Assembly: GCF_039535475.1 (NCBI RefSeq)
Contig: NZ_BAAAXG010000028.1
Coordinates: forward strand, 372,001-436,000
Length of the DNA stretch: 64,000 nt
Reading direction: 5' to 3'
Source of the DNA: Streptomyces showdoensis
GTDB lineage: Bacteria; Actinomycetota; Actinomycetes; Streptomycetales; Streptomycetaceae
The translations under genes and the position numbers were made by a program. The notes under the pieces are model-generated. The model searched no databases, was not told the DNA's origin, and saw only the letters and a program-made list of their open reading frames with translations. Position 1 is the first letter of the stretch. Each line of letters begins with the position of its first letter. Positions 52,122 to 64,000 of this stretch are shown here, in pieces.

Positions 52122-52194
52122 CCGGGCGGGCGTCGTTTGTACGCCATGAGGCTGGGACATCATCCTGTCCCTCCCTCCAACTTGACGTATGCCC

Positions 52195-52221
52195 AAGGGA
52201 AACGGTTGCCCTCGTTCCCTT
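52195..52221. terminator. Inverted repeat downstream of ftsK
   Basis: AAGGGAA (52195-52201) and TTCCCTT (52215-52221) enclose 13 bases, 80 bases beyond the ftsK stop. It is a modest candidate for the end of the ftsK transcript. Confidence 0.4.
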
Positions 52222-52300
52222 ACGAGTGAGTCTCGGCCCGGTCTCGTTCCGGCACCTCCGCCCGGCGGCCCGCTCGGGTCCTCCCGGGCCGCTCGCGTCC

Positions 52301-55108
52301 TCAGCCGTCGGACTCCCCGCGGATCACCGCCAGCACCCCGTCCAGCTCGTCCGGCTTGACGAGCACGTCCCGCGCCTTGGACCCCTCGCTCGGTCCGACG
52401 ATGTTGCGCGACTCCATCAGGTCCATCAGGCGGCCGGCCTTCGCGAAGCCCACCCGCAGCTTGCGCTGGAGCATCGAGGTGGAGCCGAACTGGGTCGAGA
52501 CGACCAGCTCGGCGGCCTGGCACAGCAGGTCGAGGTCGTCGCCGATTTCCTCGTCGATCTCCTTCTTCTGCTTGGTGCCCACGGTGACGTCGTCCCGGAA
52601 GACCGGCGCCATCTGGTCCTTGCAGTGCTGGACGACGGTGGCGACCTCGGCCTCGGTGACGAAGGCGCCCTGCATGCGGGTCGGCTTGTTCGCGCCCATC
52701 GGCAGGAACAGGCCGTCGCCCTTGCCGATCAGCTTCTCGGCGCCCGGCTGGTCGAGGATGACCCGGCTGTCGGCGAGCGAGGAGGTGGCGAAGGCGAGCC
52801 GGGACGGCACGTTCGCCTTGATCAGGCCGGTGACGACGTCCACGGAGGGCCGCTGGGTGGCGAGCACCAGGTGGATGCCGGCCGCGCGCGCCAGCTGGGT
52901 GATGCGGACGATCGCGTCCTCGACGTCCCGGGGGGCGACCATCATCAGGTCGGCGAGCTCGTCGACGATCACCAGGAGGTACGGGTAGGTCTTGAGCTCG
53001 CGCTCGCTGCCCGGCGGCAGCTGCACCTTGCCGTCCCGGATCGCCTGGTTGAAGTCGTCGATGTGCCGGAAGCCGAACGCGGCCAGGTCGTCGTAGCGGA
53101 GGTCCATCTCGCGCACGACCCACTGGAGGGCCTCGGCGGCCCGCTTCGGGTTGGTGATGATCGGCGTGATCAGGTGCGGGATGCCCTCGTAGGCGGTGAG
53201 CTCGACCCGCTTGGGGTCGACGAGCACCATCCGAACGTCCTCCGGGGTCGCTCTTATCATCACCGAGGTGATGAGGCAGTTGATGCACGAGGACTTTCCG
53301 GAGCCGGTGGCACCGGCGACCAGGATGTGCGGCATCTTCGCCAGGTTGGCCATCACGTAGCCGCCCTCGACGTCCTTGCCGAGCGCCACCAGCATCGGGT
53401 GGTCGTCCTCCGCGGCCTCGGCGAGCCGCAGCACGTCGCCGAGGTTGACCATCTCGCGGTCGGTGTTCGGGATCTCGATGCCGACCGCGGACTTGCCGGG
53501 GATCGGCGAGATGATCCGCACGTCCGGGCTGGCCACGGCGTACGCGATGTTCTTGGTGAGCGCGGTGATCTTCTCGACCTTGACCGCGGGGCCGAGCTCC
53601 ACCTCGTACCGGGTGACCGTCGGCCCCCGGGTGAAGCCGGTGACGGCGGCGTCGACCTTGAACTCGGCGAAGACGTTGGTGAGCGACTCGACGATCAGGT
53701 CGTTGGCGGCGCTGCGGGTCTTGCCGGGGCCGCCGCGCTCCAGCAGGTCCATGGACGGCAGGGAGTACGTGATGTCGCCGGAGAGCTGGAGCTGCTCGGC
53801 CCGCGCCGGCAGGTCGGTCGGCTCGGGGGCCGGCTTCGTCAGGTCCGGCACTCCCCCGCCGGCCCGTTCCTTGGCCCCCTTGGTCCCGCGCGCGGTCGGC
53901 ACCGGCGCCGCGGGCGCCTCGGCCTCGGCCGCGGCCGCCGCGACGGCGGCGGCCCGCTCGGCGGTGAGGTCCCGGGTCAGATCGGCGACCAGCGGGGACG
54001 GCGGCATGCCGTTGAGGACGGCGCCGTCCAGGGCCGCGGCCGCCGCGGCGGCGACGTCCACGGGGTCGAGCCCGGCGGTGTCGAAGGCGGACGCGGGCGG
54101 GGTCCGGCGCCGGCCGCGCCGCTCCAGGGCCGCGGCCTCCGCCCGGTCGGCCCCGTCCGGGTCGTATCCCGGCCCGGCGCCGGGGGCGCGGCGGCGGACC
54201 GGCCGCGCGGGCTGCGGGCCCTCCTCGCGCCAGTCGTCGCCGTACGCGTCGTGGGCGGCGTCCTCCTCGGGGTCGTACTCCGGCTCCACGATGCCGAGCC
54301 GGGCGCCGAGGGCGCGCAGCCGCTGCGGGATGGCGTTGACCGGGGTGGCGGTGACGACGAGCAGCCCGAAGACCGTGAGCAGCACCAGCATCGGCACCGC
54401 CAGGACCTCGCCCATCATGAAGACGAGCGGCTTGGAGGCGGCCCAGCCGATGAGCCCGCCGGCGTCCTGCATGGCCTTGGTGCCGTCGCCCCGGCCGGGC
54501 GAGCCGCACGCGATGTGCACCTGCCCGAGCACGCCGATGACGAGCGCCGACAGGCCGATCGCGATCCGCCCGTTGGCCTCGGGCTTCTCCGGGTGGAGGA
54601 TCAGCCGGACGCCGATCGCGCCGACCAGCAGCGGTACGAGCAGGTCGAGCCGCCCGAAGGCGCCGGTGACCAGCATCTCGACCAGGTCGCCCACGGGGCC
54701 GCGCAGATTGGACCAGGTCCCGGCGGCGACGATCAGGGCGACGCCGAGCAGCAGCAGGGCCATGCCGTCCTTGCGGTGGGCCGGGTCCAGGCCCTTGGCA
54801 CCGCGCCCTATCCCCCGGAACATCGCGCCGACGCCGTGCGCCAGGCCGAGCCAGATCCCGCGCACCAGCCGGTAGAGCCCCCCGGTCGGGGACGGTGCCG
54901 GGCGCGGCGCGGGCTTCTTCGCCGCGGTCTTGCGCGCGGGCGCGCGCTTGGCGGGCGCGGCCTTCTTGGCCGGCGCCTTCTTCGCGGGAGGCTTGGCGGG
55001 CGCCTTCGCGGGCACCGCTTTCCTCGCGGTGCCGGTCGTACGGCCGGCGCGCGGCTTTGCGGTGCCCGCCGTGCCCTGGGAACCCTTGCCGGACGTACGT
55101 GAGGCCAT
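52301..55108 (-). CDS. ftsK: FtsK DNA translocase
   Basis: This 935-residue translocase pumps chromosomal DNA through closing septa; in Streptomyces it works at sporulation septation. Residues 1-75 are Lys/Ala/Pro-rich, like a histone tail. Four membrane helices occupy about 105-255, followed by a Pro/Ala/Arg linker. The motor has Walker A GATGSGKS at 599-606 and Walker B LLVIVDELADL. The C-terminal gamma winged helix (LLCQAAELVVSTQFGSTSML) reads KOPS-type DNA signals. It ends leftward of the rodZ-like gene's promoter. Confidence 0.96.
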   Translation of the reverse strand: MASRTSGKGSQGTAGTAKPRAGRTTGTARKAVPAKAPAKPPAKKAPAKKAAPAKRAPARKTAAKKPAPRPAPSPTGGLYRLVRGIWLGLAHGVGAMFRGIGRGAKGLDPAHRKDGMALLLLGVALIVAAGTWSNLRGPVGDLVEMLVTGAFGRLDLLVPLLVGAIGVRLILHPEKPEANGRIAIGLSALVIGVLGQVHIACGSPGRGDGTKAMQDAGGLIGWAASKPLVFMMGEVLAVPMLVLLTVFGLLVVTATPVNAIPQRLRALGARLGIVEPEYDPEEDAAHDAYGDDWREEGPQPARPVRRRAPGAGPGYDPDGADRAEAAALERRGRRRTPPASAFDTAGLDPVDVAAAAAAALDGAVLNGMPPSPLVADLTRDLTAERAAAVAAAAAEAEAPAAPVPTARGTKGAKERAGGGVPDLTKPAPEPTDLPARAEQLQLSGDITYSLPSMDLLERGGPGKTRSAANDLIVESLTNVFAEFKVDAAVTGFTRGPTVTRYEVELGPAVKVEKITALTKNIAYAVASPDVRIISPIPGKSAVGIEIPNTDREMVNLGDVLRLAEAAEDDHPMLVALGKDVEGGYVMANLAKMPHILVAGATGSGKSSCINCLITSVMIRATPEDVRMVLVDPKRVELTAYEGIPHLITPIITNPKRAAEALQWVVREMDLRYDDLAAFGFRHIDDFNQAIRDGKVQLPPGSERELKTYPYLLVIVDELADLMMVAPRDVEDAIVRITQLARAAGIHLVLATQRPSVDVVTGLIKANVPSRLAFATSSLADSRVILDQPGAEKLIGKGDGLFLPMGANKPTRMQGAFVTEAEVATVVQHCKDQMAPVFRDDVTVGTKQKKEIDEEIGDDLDLLCQAAELVVSTQFGSTSMLQRKLRVGFAKAGRLMDLMESRNIVGPSEGSKARDVLVKPDELDGVLAVIRGESDG

Positions 55109-55224
55109 GATGCTGAGGTTACCGGTGTACGCCGCCGGGGAAACAGCTCACCCGTTCGTGTCGCCCTTGCGAGGGCGCGGAACTGACGCCCGCTCACGGC
55201 GGGCGTCCGGCGGGTGACGTCGGG

Positions 55225-55899
55225 TCAGCTCTGCGCGGGCAGGGTGGGCGCGCCGCCCGTGCCCGGCTCCAGCGCGTCGAGGGCCCGGCGGAGCCCGGTG
55301 AGCTTGCGCTCCAGGTGGGCGGCGGTGGCGACGGCCGCCGCGTCGGCGGAGTCGTCGTCGAGCTGCTTGGACAGAGCCTCGGCCTGCTCCTCGACCGCGG
55401 CGAGGCGGGCGGAGAGCTCGGCGAGGAGCCCCGCGGACTCCTTGGCGTGACCGCCGTGGCCGCCGCCCTCCAGCTGGAGCCGCAGCAGCGCGGCCTGCTC
55501 GCGGAGCTGGCAGTTCTTCATGTATAGCTCGACGAAGACGGAGACCTTGGCCCGCAGCACCCACGGGTCGAACGGCTTGGAGATGTAGTCGACCGCGCCG
55601 GCCGCGTATCCCCGGAAGGTGTGGTGCGGGCCGTGGTTGATGGCGGTGAGGAAGATGATCGGGATGTCCCGGGTCCGCTCGCGCCGCTTGATGTGCGCCG
55701 CCGTCTCGAACCCGTCCATCCCGGGCATCTGAACGTCCAGCAGAATGACCGCGAAGTCGTCGGTCAGCAGCGCCTTGAGCGCTTCCTCCCCGGACGATGC
55801 CCGCACCAGCGTCTGATCGAGCGCCGAGAGAATGGCCTCCAGCGCCAGCAGATTCTCCGGCCGGTCATCGACCAGGAGGATCTTGGCCTTCTGCACCAT
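55225..55899 (-). CDS. osaB: Response regulator OsaB
   Basis: This 224-residue protein has an N-terminal receiver (KILLVDDRPENLLALEAIL; phospho-acceptor Asp in ILLDVQMPGMDGF; Lys in ISKPFD) and a C-terminal coiled coil (about 145-205) with no DNA-binding domain. OsaB of S. coelicolor is needed for growth and sporulation under high osmolarity and is partnered with OsaA. The ATG at 55899 has AGGAGGACG ahead, so earlier in-frame codons are not used. It lies 338 bases downstream of osaA on the same strand. It probably acts by protein contacts. Confidence 0.9.
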   Translation of the reverse strand: MVQKAKILLVDDRPENLLALEAILSALDQTLVRASSGEEALKALLTDDFAVILLDVQMPGMDGFETAAHIKRRERTRDIPIIFLTAINHGPHHTFRGYAAGAVDYISKPFDPWVLRAKVSVFVELYMKNCQLREQAALLRLQLEGGGHGGHAKESAGLLAELSARLAAVEEQAEALSKQLDDDSADAAAVATAAHLERKLTGLRRALDALEPGTGGAPTLPAQS

Positions 55900-56237
55900 G
55901 CCCCGTCCTCCTCGCCCCGGCACTGGTTCGCTCCGGCTCTGCGAGCCGGAGGAAGCACCGGGCGCCGCCCCAGAAGACGACTCCCATGCGCCGTCCGTCC
56001 TTGTGCCGGTCATCGTAGCCGCACCCCGCCCGTCGCCACACCCTGTCACCGCATTGTCACTGAGCACGCCTCCGTGCCCGTACGTCGAACGCGGTGGGAG
56101 ACCAGAAGGTTCCCCGTCCCCGGGCCTCTCACACCCGGACGGCACCGGTCCGCCGGCGGGACGCCGACCGACCGGTGCCGTCAAGGGACCGTCGGGGACC
56201 GTCAGGGGCCGTCAGGTGCCTCGGATGCCTCAGGGGC
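55900..56237. other. 338-base osaA-osaB gap
   Basis: No gene is seen. A hairpin (arms GACGGCACCGGT at 56138-56149 and ACCGGTGCCGTC at 56171-56182) and a short run of near-identical GGGACCGTC units (about 56185-56217) lie beyond the osaA stop. OsaB therefore probably has its own promoter in the left part of the gap, but none is clear enough to place. Confidence 0.55.
56138..56182 (-). terminator. Hairpin downstream of osaA
   Basis: Twelve-base arms (56138-56149 and 56171-56182) enclose 21 bases with further internal pairing, 56 bases beyond the osaA stop. No T-run. Confidence 0.6.
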
Positions 56238-61706
<5,469 letters not shown>

Positions 61707-61978
61707 CGTGTCCCTCCCGAAGGGGTCGACCATGCCGCTCGGTCTCTCGCTACCAGCCTGCCCAGTGTTTCACCGTGTGCGAACCAGGCCATAACAGTTC
61801 GGCAGCTTCGCACAGCGTCCCCACGTCCGAGGGACGGAAACAGCGGCGACCGGCATCCGCTGGGACAGCGAAGGTAAGTAACCTGGCATGCGGCTGTCCA
61901 CCCGCCCCGGTCCGCCCGGCGGGGGGTCGGTGCGGACGGCCGGAAAGAAGCACGGGCAGCGGGAGGGGCAGACCGACC

Positions 61979-64000
61979 ATGGCGGAGCCGGGTGTCGAGA
62001 CGCGTACGAGGAGTTCAGTGATCACCGCGCGGGCGGCTGCCAGTTTCGATCCCGTAGGGAGGTCCGTCGCGTCCGCCCGGGCCTTCGTACGGGACACCCT
62101 CCAGGGCTGGGGGTACGCCGAGGTCGTCGACGACGCCGTCGTCCTCACCAGCGAACTCGTCACCAACGCCGTCATCCACGCCGGCACCGCCGCCGACGTC
62201 CTGTGCCTGCGCGCCGACGACGGCGTCCGCATCGAGGTGGCCGACCGCTACCCCGAGCGCGAGATCCCCGTCCAGCAGGGCCGGTCCATGACCGGGCCCG
62301 ACCGCGAGAACGGCCGCGGACTGCTGCTGTGCGCCGCCCTCGCCACCCGCTGGGGCGTCGAGTACAGCCCCACCCGCAAACACGTCTGGTTCCACCTGGA
62401 CCTGCCCGAGCGGCCCGTCGGCACCCGCTCCGCCGGCCCCGTGCTGCCCGATCCGCTGCTCCCGGTCACCGAGAGCCGGGTCCGCGTCGCCGTCGTCCAG
62501 ATCGACCGCGGCGGCGCCATCGCCGCCTGGAACGAGGACGCCGAGGAACTCTTCGGCTACGGCTCCGAGCAGGTCACCGGCAAGCCCCTCGGCGACCTGG
62601 CCGCCTGGCCCCACACCCCCGGCATCGGCACCGGCCTCGCCGAGGCCCTGCGCTTCTCCCGCTGGGAGGGCAGCTACGGCATCCGCTGCGCCGACGGCCG
62701 CGTCATCCCCGTCTACGCCTCCCACCTGCGCGTCCGCGACGCCCAGGGCGAGCCCTCCACGGTCTGCCTCCTCGTCCGCGAGTACGAGCGCGCCGTCCTC
62801 CAGACCCCCCAGCGCCCCGCCGCCTCCGAGACCGGGCCCGAGAGCCGCACCGCGACCGACCCGTTCGAGGTCTTCATCGGCTCCCCCGCCCCCGACGACC
62901 TCGACGGCCTGCTCCAGCGCACAGTCGAACGCGCCCGCGACATGCTCGACGGGGACTCCGCCTTCCTCCTCCTCGCCACCGACGACGAGACCGAACTGGA
63001 GGTACGGGCCACCACGGGCCTGCCCTCCGCCCGCCAGCGCTTCGCCCGCGTCCCCGTGGAGACCGGCGCCAGCCGCTACGGCTCCGCCCGCATGCCCGCC
63101 GTCCACGAGGACCTGGCCGCCGTCCCCGGCGCCGTGCCGCTCCTCGAAGGCACCGGCATGCGCTCGGTCGTCACGGTCCCCCTCAAGGTCGAGGGCCGCC
63201 TCACCGGCTCCCTCGGCGTCGCCGCCGAAGGCGCCAACCGCTACTCCAACGAGGAGGCCCTGCGCCTCCAGTTCGCCGCCGACCGGATCGCACTCGCCGT
63301 CGAGTCCGCCCGACTCGGCGAGCTCGAACGCCTCCGCCGCGGCTCCCTCAGCTTCCTCGTCGAGGCCTCCGACCTCCTGGCCGGCACCCTCGACCGGGAC
63401 CAGACCCTGGCCCTGATGGCCCAGATGACGGTCCCGACCCTGGCCACCTGGTGCGCCGTCTACACCATCGCGGACCAGGCCTCCGACCCCTACCTCTCCT
63501 ATGTGCTGCACGAGGACGAGGACCTCATCGACGGCCTGAAGGCCCTGCTCTCCTCGATCTCCCCGCCCGACCCGGTGACGACGCCCGGCGCCCGGGTGTG
63601 GACCGCCCCCGGCGACGCCGCCCACCGCGCGGCGCTCAGCGCCTCGATGCGCGAACTCGACGGCCCCGCGGGCCCGGTGTCCTCCGGCATCCACACGGCC
63701 CTCGCGACCGCCACGGCCGTCGGCGGCGAGACCGTGGTCCTGCCGCTCGTGGCCCGCAACCGCGTCATCGGCATGCTGACCCTCGGCAAGCCCTCGGACG
63801 ACCACTTCCGCCAGGAGATCCTGGAACTCGCCGAGGACCTCTCCCGCCGGGCCGCCCTGGCCCTGGACAACGCCCGCCTGTACTCGGAGCGCACGGCCAT
63901 CAGCCGCTCCCTCCAGCGCAGCCTGCTGCCGCCCGGTCTCCCCGAGATCCCCGGCGTCGAGGTCGACGTCATCTACCGCGCGGCCGGCGAGGGCAACGAG
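61979..64000 (+). CDS. osaC: OsaC, anti-sigma/PAS/GAF/phosphatase protein (partial)
   Basis: The gene runs off the window after 674 codons. The domains are an RsbW-like ATPase (about 20-140; VLTSELVTNAVIHAG, GRGLLL), PAS (about 160-260; AWNEDAEELFGY), GAF (about 290-445), a second GAF (about 460-640), and the beginning of a SpoIIE/PP2C phosphatase (SRSLQRSLLPPGLPEIPG). OsaC of S. coelicolor controls SigB after osmotic shock. It is divergent from osaA. GGGAGGGG lies about 12 bases before the ATG at 61979. The remaining phosphatase domain lies outside the window. Confidence 0.9.
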   Translation, partial: MAEPGVETRTRSSVITARAAASFDPVGRSVASARAFVRDTLQGWGYAEVVDDAVVLTSELVTNAVIHAGTAADVLCLRADDGVRIEVADRYPEREIPVQQGRSMTGPDRENGRGLLLCAALATRWGVEYSPTRKHVWFHLDLPERPVGTRSAGPVLPDPLLPVTESRVRVAVVQIDRGGAIAAWNEDAEELFGYGSEQVTGKPLGDLAAWPHTPGIGTGLAEALRFSRWEGSYGIRCADGRVIPVYASHLRVRDAQGEPSTVCLLVREYERAVLQTPQRPAASETGPESRTATDPFEVFIGSPAPDDLDGLLQRTVERARDMLDGDSAFLLLATDDETELEVRATTGLPSARQRFARVPVETGASRYGSARMPAVHEDLAAVPGAVPLLEGTGMRSVVTVPLKVEGRLTGSLGVAAEGANRYSNEEALRLQFAADRIALAVESARLGELERLRRGSLSFLVEASDLLAGTLDRDQTLALMAQMTVPTLATWCAVYTIADQASDPYLSYVLHEDEDLIDGLKALLSSISPPDPVTTPGARVWTAPGDAAHRAALSASMRELDGPAGPVSSGIHTALATATAVGGETVVLPLVARNRVIGMLTLGKPSDDHFRQEILELAEDLSRRAALALDNARLYSERTAISRSLQRSLLPPGLPEIPGVEVDVIYRAAGEGNE

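Overview
The window is chromosomal DNA of a Streptomyces or very close relative. The base composition is very GC-rich with strong third-position bias, so long shadow frames lie opposite most genes. GTG starts and ATGA/GTGA stop-start overlaps are common. As I recall the Streptomyces coelicolor map, gene order follows its core segment from hflX to osaC (about SCO5796 down to SCO5747); I could not check this against a database.

Layout. 106-11635 is core housekeeping: hflX, a secreted M1 peptidase, an RSH (ppGpp) enzyme, dapF, miaA and miaB with small conserved genes between them. 11670-23635 looks accessory. It holds a sugar-acid kinase/PdxA2/TIM-barrel operon with a divergent LysR regulator (pdxA2 carries a one-base frameshift), a three-gene operon of secreted proteins of unknown function (two with an aerolysin-like pattern), three tandem secreted RCC1-repeat proteins, and several short tandem repeats. 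23636-30499 is a glutamate module: an orphan TAXI binding protein, a GluK/GluR-like two-component pair and the divergent gluABCD ABC transporter.

30661-40310 holds a FAD monooxygenase, a Cys-containing leader peptide ahead of cysteine dioxygenase and a rhodanese, recX/recA with an SOS box, an AI-2E family exporter, DUF3046, a toroid-fold protein, and azlCD with an AraC regulator. 40383-47669 contains the Lhr helicase, a Nei-type glycosylase, an SDR, a small membrane protein and a Dps ferritin. 47884-55108 is a leftward group of ClgR, CinA, PgsA, RimO, RodZ-like and FtsK genes, with rimO-pgsA-cinA joined by stop-start overlaps.

The right end is the osmoadaptation locus: the response regulator OsaB, a 1822-residue hybrid kinase OsaA with a very regular HAMP array, and a divergent OsaC (anti-sigma/PAS/GAF/phosphatase) that runs off the window. 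No rRNA, tRNA, CRISPR array, insertion sequence or prophage was recognised. The strongest leads for something undescribed are the secreted three-gene operon, the RCC1 trio with a shared C-terminal Ala-Tyr ending, and the TIM-barrel partner in the sugar-acid operon.
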